A stretch of 20,600 nucleotides of DNA from Paramacrobiotus richtersi (Eukaryota; Tardigrada; Eutardigrada; Parachela; Macrobiotidae). Positions 1 to 8,079 of this stretch are shown piece after piece. The notes below the pieces were generated by a model. That model made no database searches and had not been told where the DNA came from. It was given only the letters and a program-made list of their open reading frames with translations. A program made the position numbers and the translations under genes. The DNA is taken from assembly GCA_034698045.1 (NCBI GenBank), contig JAQGAU010001207.1, positions 1 through 20,600 on the forward strand, read 5' to 3'. Each line of letters begins with the position of its first letter. Position 1 is the first letter of the stretch.

Positions 1-283
1 GGAATAGGCTCATTGAAATCCCAGTTGGAATAATCGAAAGGAGTGTCATCACTATAAAACCATCCGTTCTTCTGTCGATCTTCGAAAAGTTCCATCCACC
101 TGTTGACTCGATCCTTTGCCATTTGTGCCACAACAAAAGATTGCTCCAAGCCATCATGGATTGACAAGAGGTCAGAATTCTTCGAAGGATCTTGGTCGTT
201 CTGATACATGAATGTGCATGTTGCGTGGGCGTTAGTCCAGTCGGCCAGACCCAGCGTTGAGGAGAAAACATAGCAGCTGTCCC
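1..283 (-). CDS. CTLD D10, N-terminal part (partial exon)
   Basis: Open throughout from the acceptor TTTAAAG/GGGACAGC (exon starts at 283, phase 1) to the window edge. It reads RDSCYVFSS...ADWTNAHATC...LLSIHDGLEQSF...RWMELFEDRQKNGWFYSDD, then YSNWDFNEP. The Cys, WxxAHxxC, SIHD, RWM and NW marks are those of a long-form CTLD. It is closely similar to D6 at 3162-3479 (FEDRQK-GWFY, DDTPFDY-NWDF), so D9-D10 look like a duplicate of D5-D6. The C-terminal exon lies beyond the left edge. Confidence 0.72.
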
Positions 284-3200
284 CTTTAAAATCAAATCTG
301 TATCATGGTTGATTTTTTGGACCTATATGTACGAAGTACCATATAATTTTTCACAGTACATGGCTCGATCCAGTACTGTGAATGATATGCAGCAATGTTA
401 GCGAATGTACTTAAATGCGTCTTGTTTTTATACCAGACTACCTAAAGTGTCATTAATTTAAAACCTTATTGTCAGACAGACCCGAAACTATTTCAGAAAT
501 AAACAACTGGAAGAAAAACGAAGAAAGACATCCACACACAAAAAAATCCAAAATACGCATGGATCACCTTTTAAGCGGGAAACGTGTGTTGTTGTTACAT
601 GCAATATGAGTAATTAATGGTATTAATATGAGTACGAGGAGTACCACATGGCAAACTACTAGTAAAATTTCGATGCTGGAAGCACCCACTGAATGGTATG
701 CAAGTTGGACAGCTAGTCGGACATCCCCACGTCGCCGTTTCATTTAAAGGTGGACTAACCGCAGCCACGATCGGAAGTCGGCTCTTTTTGCAAACGTATT
801 CATACTTCACACCACACACTTCATCCTTCCACTTTCCAGTACTGCTGTCCATCGTGACACAAGCTTCGACGCCGTACGGGTGTGGTTCGCCTGACGCCCA
901 TGCACGAAAATGTGAGTTGGACCCGTCGATCCACGCGTGCTGATTGGTCGAAAGGTCACGAAGGCGAAGACCAATCTGCAGAACTGGGTTTTAATCGATG
1001 CCTGTTTGGCCAATACTGTTGCGAGGAAGTCTTGTTGGGTTGCTTCCACAGTAGCCAAATGTGCGCCAAGGGCGTTGCATGATTCTTGCGCGTCCCGCCA
1101 AGCATCTTGGATTCGAGAGACAAAGAACAGCTGTCCGAAGGCGAATGGTAGAACCAGTCTCCCATGTTCGAAGACGCTCCGCAAGTTTCTGAAGATTCAT
1201 AAACAATACTTTACCTACTTTCCATTTCGATAATTGGCACGTGAATAAAGAAGAGACGCACTGAATTACTGCGGGCGCGTAAGAAACTAGTCAAAAAGCT
1301 TATGTAATTAAATTGTTCACGAGAAACGAGCCGATTTACCGTTGGCTTGGATGATTTTTCAACTTCGCAGACAAATCCTCGTGGATGCGGTGATTTCCAG
1401 AACAACCCCAATTATACCATTTCCCATCGCTTCCCATTTCCACACATGGCCCACGGCTAAAATCTTGTCCACTCGGTTTTCCTGAAACGCGTCAAAATTA
1501 TGTCGATTGATTCTTGTAATTAAGTATCTCGTACGCGTTTTACGACATTCATAGCTCGTACTTACTAGTTAGTTACTACATATCTCGTACATATCTTCAG
1601 CAGATGTCTGACACAAACAACCGAAACATAATTTATAGTCTCACCCGGCGCCCAGTTACTAAAGCTTCCGAACTGCACTTCCGGATCCAACCATGTCCAT
1701 TGATACTGGCACGGCCATGAAAAGCCCTGTTGAATTTCGGTCAACCCTATCCAAGCTCCCGTTGAGTGTTCCACCCATCTTTGCAGGCATGTGTTTTCTC
1801 CTTCGTTTCTGACCGATGCGAGACTGCTGTTCATAGACGTACAAGCGGTTTTTGCTTCATTCCAGTTGTAAGACTTGTCACCGGTTGCATTGGGCAACTG
1901 TACTTTGTAGCAAAAGCTCCCACCACAATCCACAGAGAATCCATCAGGACATGTTCCGGCGTTTTTGGACATTCCGCTGAAACCAGAAGGTCACTCAAAA
2001 GCAGAATTCGTACCAGTACACCTTTCCACAATACGTACGCGTTCTGATTTCGCATATTGCATAGTTCAAGTTATTTGAACTGCATGGACTCGTGTGCCAT
2101 GCTCCATCGTACGAAATAGCTCCGCATTTGGTGCTATCCGTTGTTGGCGCCGCATAGAAATCCTTGATGTTGTTATACGTAGGTAGACATCCGCTAACCG
2201 GCCAACTCAAGGTGCCTTTGGTTTCCTGCACGCCAAATTCGCCAATCCAAGCATTCGCAGTGGAGTCATTCACAAATTTGACCTTTTCGGCTAAGAGAAC
2301 GTGCAGCTCAGAGTTCTCGTACACATTCATGACAGTAGCAATGCGAGCTCCTGGATCACGTGAGCAAACAGTCTTCGCATTTTCCCAGGTGTTTGATCCC
2401 GCTGCAAGCGGTACCACTTTGAAGCAGGCATCCCCTATGCCACTGAAACCGGTGGGACAATTTGTAGACTGCTGTATATATACTGGAAATTTTGCATCTG
2501 TTGAAACAAGAGAGGACATCAGTATAGTTCATTGTTTCAATATGTGCATGTATAACTAAATTTCCGTACCACAACCAAAGAGAAAACAATACTTGCGTTA
2601 CACGTTAAACATTAAACATCAGTAGAGTAATCGCCCGCAAATAACGGTTTTAGTCTGCCCAACCTTTCTTCATCTTGCAGACATAAGCATATTTATCGTG
2701 ACAAAAATGATCGTTCCAGGCCCCGGCACGTCCAGCATCTCCCAGAATATAAACGAACAGTGACTCCTGCACAGTAAAAACCTTGCTGCAGTGCATTTCA
2801 ACATGGATATCGAATGAGTACTTCTACTCGAGATATCTACTGAGATGTGATACCGAATATCGAGAAAATTATGTGGAAGCGCACTGAATATGCGTACGCA
2901 CTAGAATACATAACAATCATTATGAACAACAATACGCAAAGTGTTACGTTCTGCATTCCAACTTATGTAGCGCGGTCTTAGCCATTTCATGTAGGTGAAA
3001 TTTTACAAATTTTCGTGACCCCGTCGTCGAGTCTTGTTGCTAATTATTTGAAAACAGGACTCAGCGCATCCAGTTTTCTGATTCTTATAAGATACGAAAA
3101 CAAAAGGTTTTTGTGGACTGGTCCAAGCCACTCACAGAGATGCTCCGCATAAACAGCATACGTATCTGCAAGATTTTTTATATAGGACAGGTTCTTTGAA

Positions 3201-6200
3201 ATCCCAGTTTGTATAATCGAAAGGAGTGTCGTCGGTGTAAAACCATCCTTTCTTTTGCCTGTCTTCGAAAAGCCCCATCCACCTGTTTGCCCTATCTTTT
3301 CCCATATGAGCTAAAACAAATGAATGCTCCAAAGCGTCATGTATGGATAACAGCTGTGAACTTTTGGTGTGATCTTCTTCGTTCATGTAGAAGTATAAAT
3401 AACCACGGGTAGCGTGAGCATTGTTCCAGTCAGCTTGCGACAGTGGAGAAGAAATATAAGATACAAAAGCATAAGTTTGCTTCGGTGAAGAACGACGTAA
3501 ATTCGGAAAAACTAAGTGAATTTGCTTACGGAATGGAACACATGTCGGACAGCTAGTTGGACAACCCCATGTATCCGTTACGCCTGATGACGGCAATGGA
3601 GAGGGAGTGGCGATAATGGCCGTTTTGCTCTTTTTGCAGACAAACTCGAAATTCACCCCACAAACTTCATCCCTCCATTTTCCGTTGCGGTTATCCATCG
3701 AGACACATCTTTCGACGCCATAGAGATGCGGTTCGCCTTGTGCCCATGCACGGAAATGCGAGTTGGAACCGTCAACCCAAGCATGCTGATTGGTCGATGG
3801 ATCACGTAAGCGTAGACCAATCCAAAACTGTGTGTTGACAGTTGCCTGCTTTGATATCACCATAGTAAGGAAATCATGCTGAGATGCCTCTACGCTAGCC
3901 AAATTCGACTCAATCTCGTTGCAGAACTGCTGGGAGTTTTTCCAACTGTCTTGAAATCGGGAAACGAAAAAGCAGGTATCTGACTGAGGATGATAGAACC
4001 AATCGCCTCTTGCCGAGTAAACTCCACACGTTACTGAAATACATGGTACCGGTATTTACAGGAAAACGCACGGCAAGAAAGTGCGAAATTATTTCTTACG
4101 AGTGATTTCGATTGCAGGCGGCATAGTCGGCAGTTTTTCGCCTTCGGTATACAGTCCCTTCGGTACCTCGCAGACCCATCCCCAAGACAGCAAACAGTTT
4201 TGCCTAATCCACGATCCAGTGTATGTTTCCATTGCCACGCAGTCAACAATATCGGAAGTACTGTAATCGGTGGTGAAATGAAACTGAGTGTTTGTTCCTT
4301 AAACAGTCCCGTCTGACCAAGCCCATGTCTGATCCTTTTCCTTCAGACCAATCCAGAAATTGTTTTTCTGCTCGCTCGGGCTTCCGAACTGATAAGGCAA
4401 CAATTTTCGGATGTATTGCTGCTCGCTTACTGAGTCAACGGATGCCAAGTGACCCCGGTAACCGATGCAGAAATTTTCGGCTTCTTGCCAGGTTAATCTG
4501 GACACAGGCGGTTGAATGCCAATTGTTACGGCTGGTGGGTCAAATAACCGAAGAAATATAAAAAGGGTCCTAGATATACCAAACTCGCAATAGAAACATG
4601 ACACATGAAAGTGCAGTGATAGAGAATCTAGCATACTCTATAACAGTTTTTGGATAGCAAATCAGCTGTTCTCCAATCTTTCGGACAGCCACTGACGAAT
4701 GGCGTAGGAGCGGGTGTGGGAGGCGTCCATCCTTGTCGTTTGCCCTCACACAAAGCAAACTTGTATGAAGAACATGGATTAACATACCATTCACCCGGGT
4801 TATGAAGATCTCCTCTGGCCGATGATACCAGTGCTACACATCCGAGATTTCCTTGAGATACGTGCGGTTCACTGTGTGCCCAGTTTGTGTAGTCAACATT
4901 TGCTCCAGTCACCCATTTCTTGAATGATTCCACGGCATTTCATCCTCTCTTAATGCAATCCAGTAATCCGAACTCCACTGCCCGATCAAATGAGCAATGA
5001 ATTCTTGATTATCGGCGTTATTAATCACCACCAAATCCGCATCGAAGTTCTTGCGGCATGCGGCACGCGCTTCCTCAAAGGTCACCATTTCCCGCTGTCC
5101 ACTGGGATTGCTGGCGTCGTTGCCCATGTATAGACAGGAATCCTTGTATCCATAGCCCCATCGACGACAACCGGTGTCTTGTGGAGGAGTCACACATTCC
5201 GGTGGCAACAGTTCCAGTTTGACCTCGGGTAACATGCAGACGAACGGTTTGCGGGTACTGCAGGCGTATGCATCAATCGTGCTAGTGAGTATACTGCCAC
5301 ACAGTCGGCATCAGCTGGGTTAATTAGGCTTGCCTGGTCTGGAGATCTGGTCAGCCCATGGGGTATATAGAACGGTACTTGCGTCATCGTTACGATAAAA
5401 TCGAGGGTCAACGGGACGGGCTTTACTATTTAAGCCTATCCATGCATCTTTTACAATGTCCTTGATCTGTTGCATTTGTGCCTCGGACGCGATTGCGGCA
5501 AGGTACCCTTGCTGCTTCCGGCACGCTTCTTGAGCGGAAGTCCAGTCAACTGAGGTGCTGTTGCGCTGAAAACATGGCTGGTGCCGTGGTGTTGCCATCC
5601 CTTTGGACAGCCGTAGGTAAATTCTAGACAGATGACAAAGTTTAGATTTGTTCGACATTTTTAACGATAAGAGGATAACTACCGAATGGGAGTGGTGTTG
5701 TAGCAGAAACTGAGGGTTTCGTTGTTTTGCCCGGCTTCTTGCATACCGAATATCTCAACTGCCCCTTGCAGGCCTCGGGCATCCAGCCTCCACCGCGGGC
5801 TAAACAATATGGACTGTATGCGGTGGCCCAGTCAAACTGTGCATCTAGAAAATAATTAAAATTGTTTATGACTACCACTGTCATCTCTTGCGGCTTATCA
5901 CAGGTGCAAATTAGACTGCACGCGTACGATAGATCTATAACAGAGAACAAGTAAATGACATCTCACTCGAAGCAAAATTGGTGTAGGCAACCGGAAGCTC
6001 CCAGACTTGCCCACTGCGACCATAATCATGCAGTATGCGAATTCGAATTCGCATCCACATTTTGCTGTCCAAGATTCTTATAATCCGTGTCGGAAACTTG
6101 CAATTTATCACAGCTCTGCTGTTGCACACTCAAGGGTCACATAACTGAGATTTAATTATAGACTTCACTTATTTGTGGTGTACATTTGTCGGTACAGCAA

Positions 6201-7106
6201 TGATAGCAATAAAAATTACTTCGATATAAGTATATATATACCCAGTACGGGCTGATCGATCGATCGAACGCCTGTAATCATGCTGTAGTTATGCCTGCAC
6301 AGTGTTGTTAACCTTGGATCTGTGCATAAAATCAGTGATTAATCAAAACTACTGGACAATGGCATTGAATCCGTTCGCGTAGATGTCATATGACACGGCA
6401 TTAACATCGAATAGTCGAGTTTGTATGATCATTTCACTTTGAAAATTGTCACGTACATTTCGTCCATCAGCATACTGGAGGTAGCTGGGACTGTCGAAAT
6501 TGGGATCTGGTCTAATTATCCGAAAGCCGATCCAGACATCAGTGGTAACTTGGTCTAAAAATAATTATGGTATAAGTAAAGCGTTTCTGTCGTTCTTGCA
6601 TTTATGTGTAATTAGATGACATTTAAAAGAGTGGCACGTGTATAACTAAAACAATGCAGCTATGTTTATGCGTACCTCTAAGGTACGTATTTTCCGCCAT
6701 ACTGTCAAGTTGCACCAGCACGGAATTAGTTTGGGAACAGGCTGATCGGGCTGCGTCCCAAGTGACCAGATCGTTCGCAAACCAGTAGCAGCGCTCGTGG
6801 TACAGAACAAATGGTGGGTCACATTTTAGCGGCTCTGGAACAGATACGACATTACTCTTCAAATCCTCAGTAACCAGCAAGAAGCGTTTCATAGTACGTC
6901 TAGCGCATATCCGGTTTCATGCTTCTCTGTTTTATTTTCTTTTCATTTGATCAAAGACACAAACGTGAAAGGTCATCAGCGACGCTCTTATTTACCATGA
7001 ACAGCGTCCATCTGAAGAGCATCCGATGGGCGTGCTTGCCAAACAAAATTTGACGGCACTCCGCAGATTGTTGACTGCCACCGCAATGGTCTAACGCTCG
7101 ATGGAT
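1..7106 (-). CDS. Tandem C-type lectin-like domain (CTLD) gene, left array, incomplete at both ends
   Basis: Transcribed leftwards, this stretch codes for about eleven consecutive CTLDs (D0-D10), each with family marks: WxxA/E...C, WIG(L/F), TNW, and a final WxxxC...Y/F-VC. Exons read from splice sites and phase: 7106-6996, 6834-6676, 6554 to about 6453, about 6005-5967, 5844-5683, 5623-4637, 4531-4100, 4033-3530, 3479-3162, 2766-2650, 2497-2035, 1976-1645, 1481-1340, 1188-690, 283-1. Most boundaries are phase 1. Such proteins are normally extracellular sugar or protein binders. No signal-peptide exon is visible near 7106, so the 5' end is missing or was lost. The frame is broken at D2 (three shifts), D3, D4 (stop), D6, D8 and D9 (two shifts). 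It is therefore a pseudogene, or a real gene damaged in assembly. A stop at 2650 could instead divide it into two genes. The family call is secure; the gene boundaries are not. Confidence 0.72.
690..1188 (-). pseudogene. CTLD D9, two frameshifts
   Basis: Counterpart of intact D5 (3530-4033). It opens with TCGASSNMGDWFYHSPSDSC, changes frame near 1125-1129 (a T appears lost), continues FFVSRIQDAWRDAQESC...LATVEATQQDFL, and changes frame again at 976-981 (an extra CA between TTCTG and GATTGG). It then continues WIGLRLRDLSTNQHAW...GEPH...WKDEVCGVKYEYVCKK. The exon ends at a GTGGGT donor at 689 after the cysteine linker TWGCPTSCPTCIPF. All conserved CTLD cysteines survive, so the breaks are recent or artefactual. 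Confidence 0.65.
1340..1976 (-). CDS. CTLD D8 (two exons, one shift in the second)
   Basis: Exon 1976-1645 is intact: TCPDGFSVDCGGSFCYKV, YNWNEAKTACTSMNSSLASV, RWVEHSTGAWIGLTEIQQGF, then FSNWAPG and a GTGAGA donor in phase 1. Exon 1481-1340 joins in phase as KPSGQDFSRGPCVEMG, then GKWYNWGCSGN. Around 1378-1392 the frame must shift to reach the expected GFVCEVEKSS end. The intron is 163 nt. It aligns with the right-array cassette at 13414-14203, which sits at the same place in the domain order. Confidence 0.66.
2035..2497 (-). CDS. CTLD D7, intact exon
   Basis: Single 463-nt exon, acceptor CAACAG/ATGC (phase 1), donor ACGTAC/GTATTG (phase 2), followed by a 58-nt intron into D8. It reads CPTGFSGIGDACFKVV, TWENAKTVC, ARIATVMNVYENSELHVLL, AWIGEFG, LSWPVSGC, NNIKDFYAAP, KCGAISYDGAWHTSPC and LNYAIC. 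This is a full CTLD with no shift. Its closest relative in the window is the shifted cassette at 14563-15009, which shares FNNIQDFYA and SVMNTIE. Confidence 0.74.
2650..3479 (-). pseudogene. CTLD D6 (two exons, frame lost near its start)
   Basis: Exon 3479-3162 gives ADWNNAHAT...SSQLLSIHDALEHSF, RANRWMGLFEDRQKKGWFY and TNWDFKEP, with a GTATGC donor in phase 0. After a 395-nt intron, exon 2766-2650 gives LGDAGRAGAWNDHFCHDKYA, YVCKMKKGWAD and a TAA at 2650. The start of the cassette is 7 nt longer than D10 between the first Cys codon and ADW, so that Cys is out of frame. A second conserved Cys (HATC in D10) is replaced (HATRG). If GTTGGG at 2657 is used as donor, phase 1 joins to D7; otherwise the gene ends here. 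Confidence 0.6.
3530..4033 (-). CDS. CTLD D5, intact exon with cysteine linker
   Basis: 504-nt exon, acceptor ATTTCAG/TAACGTG, donor CATTCC/GTAAGC, phase 1 on both sides and open throughout. It reads TCGVYSARGDWFYHPQSDTC, FFVSRFQDSWKNSQQFC, LASVEASQHDFL, FWIGLRLRDPSTNQHAW, FRAWAQGEPH, CVSMDNRNGKWRDEVC and FEFVCKK. A short Ser/Pro stretch and WGCPTSCPTCVPF follow. GEPH replaces the EPN/QPD sugar-binding triplet and WRD replaces WND, so classic calcium-dependent sugar binding is doubtful. The next intron is only 50 nt and is open in frame. Confidence 0.76.
4100..4700 (-). pseudogene. CTLD D4, in-frame stop
   Basis: The first part, GCPKDWRTADLLSKNCYR, ends exon 5623-4637 at a GTATGC donor. The second exon, 4531-4100, gives LTWQEAENFCIGYRGHLASV, NFWIGLKEKDQTWAWSDGTV, then TAA at 4299-4301. 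The same frame goes on GTNTQF...IVDCVAMETY, SWIRQNCLLSWGWVCEVPKG. Alignment with 17048-17495 (WSDETPFGT) places the stop where a coding residue belongs. The phases of the two exons (0 and 1) do not match as drawn, which suggests a further small change or another acceptor. Confidence 0.6.
4700..5235 (-). pseudogene. CTLD D3, one frameshift
   Basis: Reads ECVTPPQDTGCRRWGYGYKD, SCLYMGND, MVTFEEARAACRKNFDADLV, FIAHLIGQWSSDYWIALRED. The frame then shifts at 4931-4936 into SFKKWVTGANVDYTNWAHSE, NLGCVALVSSARGDLHNPGE, WYVNPCSSYKFALCEG. A Thr/Pro linker, WTPPTPAPTPF, leads to D4. It lies in one long exon with D2 (5623-4637), unlike the other cassettes, which are split. Confidence 0.63.
5236..5623 (-). 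pseudogene. CTLD D2, three frameshifts
   Basis: The exon starts at 5623 (acceptor GTCTAG/AATTTA, phase 1) with FTYGCPKGWQHHGTS. The frame shifts at 5573-5578 to CFQRNSTSVDWTSAQEACRK, YLAAIASEAQMQQIKDIV, AWIGLNSKARPVDPRFYRND, PWADQISRPGKPN. It shifts again at 5319-5325 (an extra T) to NPADADCVAVYSL, and at 5281-5289 to STIDAYACSTRKPFVCMLPE. The three shifts within 390 nt make this the most damaged cassette, while its residues still fit the CTLD pattern well. Confidence 0.62.
5683..6834 (-). CDS. CTLD D1, intact four-exon cassette with mucin-like tail
   Basis: Exon 6834-6676 (acceptor TTCCAG/AGCC): CDPPFVLYHERCYWFANDLV, TWDAARSAC, ENTYLR. Exon 6554 to about 6453: DQVTTDVWIGFRI, YADGRN. A short exon, about 6005-5967: WELPVAYTNFAS. 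Exon 5844-5683: NAQFDWATAYSPYCLARGGG, WMPEACKGQLRYSVCKK, then a Thr/Ser/Pro linker TTKPSVSATTPLPF. Phases agree if the second exon ends at GTGACA (6453) and the third starts at 6005. A GTACGT donor at 6456 is stronger by sequence but out of phase. Confidence 0.65.
6035..6054. repeat. 20-nt perfect palindrome
   Basis: ATGCGAATTCGAATTCGCAT equals its own reverse complement. It lies in the intron just before the short D1 exon. No known protein site is recognised. Confidence 0.6.
6996..7106 (-). CDS. CTLD D0, C-terminal exon
   Basis: 111-nt exon between TTTTTTCAG/ATCC and CATG/GTAAAT, phase 1 on both sides. It reads PSSVRPLRWQSTICGVPSNF, then VWQARPSDALQ. The W...C...F-V pattern is that of a CTLD end, but the last conserved Cys is Trp (VWQ for VCQ). 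No matching N-terminal exon is visible upstream, so this cassette may be truncated. Confidence 0.45.
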
Positions 7107-8079
7107 CTGAAAAAACATACAGTATGATTGATGGTGATTTCAACAGTGCACGCAGGAAAACAGAATACATCACATGCTCGGATGACCGCGCCGAAAAAAC
7201 ATCATATCTAGATTCTTACATAGAAGTACTTCTACTCGCATTTACAGCACTCATTCGGCCGCAGAACGGTTTTCCGGCTGCAGCTGGTAGCGGTTGACCA
7301 GCTCATGATCATATGTGCTCATATCAGATCATATCAGATGTGCTTCATATTTTCTGGCATTGTTACTGCTATCCCGCGTCATATGGTTACGGTACTGTAA
7401 AATTTTCAGATTTGATAGGCATCCAGAAAGCGAAACAATTCGCCTAAAATTTGATTCTCCATATTCCACGCCAAATAGATTTACAGGATAAAACACAGTT
7501 TCATGACAACGTGGCTTTAAGAAAGGTTCTTCAGATTCTTCAAAATAAATTTCCCAGGCATTTTTAACATTCCCATTGACTGTCGTAATACGCAACCGGC
7601 AAATGAATTTTGGTCATAAATGCAGTACAATACTTAATCATATACAAGTACACAGTTAAGTCATGTTAATCGTATATTTTGCACTTAACTGGATCACTTG
7701 TTCAAATCACTTGTCGCACGATTTGAAGTTACGATTACTTCTGAATATTCGGCAAGATCAATGACAAAGAAATGCTGCATAGTGGATATTAAATTTCCAG
7801 GATTACTAAGCAAATGAGAACATACTAACATACCAACATTCTGAGTAAATTAACATTTTTTTGTCATTATAAATGGAAACAAATGAAAACCATCTACGAT
7901 ATTGACAACGAACTTAAATCAACGACTCAGCTAATCAACAACTAGGAAACTGAAGTAATAATGAACAAATAATAACTCCACCACAAGAAAGCCACGAAAA
8001 AGACCTGAACCATAGTATTATATTATTGAAAACTCCGCATCTTGAAAGGATTGGATTCCGGAATGGTATGGTATTACCA
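7107..8079. other. Intergenic, AT-rich; one weak ORF
   Basis: Lies between the 5'-most CTLD exon seen and the stop codon of the J-domain gene. A minus-strand frame at 7329-7595 is open (WEIYFEESEEPFLKPRC, FRRIVSLSGC) and has a possible acceptor (ACGACAG at 7575-7581). It resembles no family I know and lacks CTLD marks. A variant poly(A) motif, AATATA on the minus strand (about 8019-8026), could serve the J-domain gene. Nothing else is supported. Confidence 0.35.

Noticed and set aside
595-852. Continuous minus-strand ORF ending past the D9 donor
   Set aside because: Its first part is D9 lectin sequence; the rest is intron read past the GTGGGT donor at 689. Not a separate gene.
4299-4301. Reassigned stop codon (TAA read as an amino acid)
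   Set aside because: NAA10 and the J-domain gene both end in TAA, and no other in-frame stop needs reading through. A nonsense change or sequence error is simpler.
976-5580. Programmed frameshifting or tiny introns to explain the CTLD shifts
   Set aside because: The shift sites share no slippery motif or stop context, and removing 1, 2, 13 or 21 nt as introns would require sizes far below the 50-62-nt minimum seen here.
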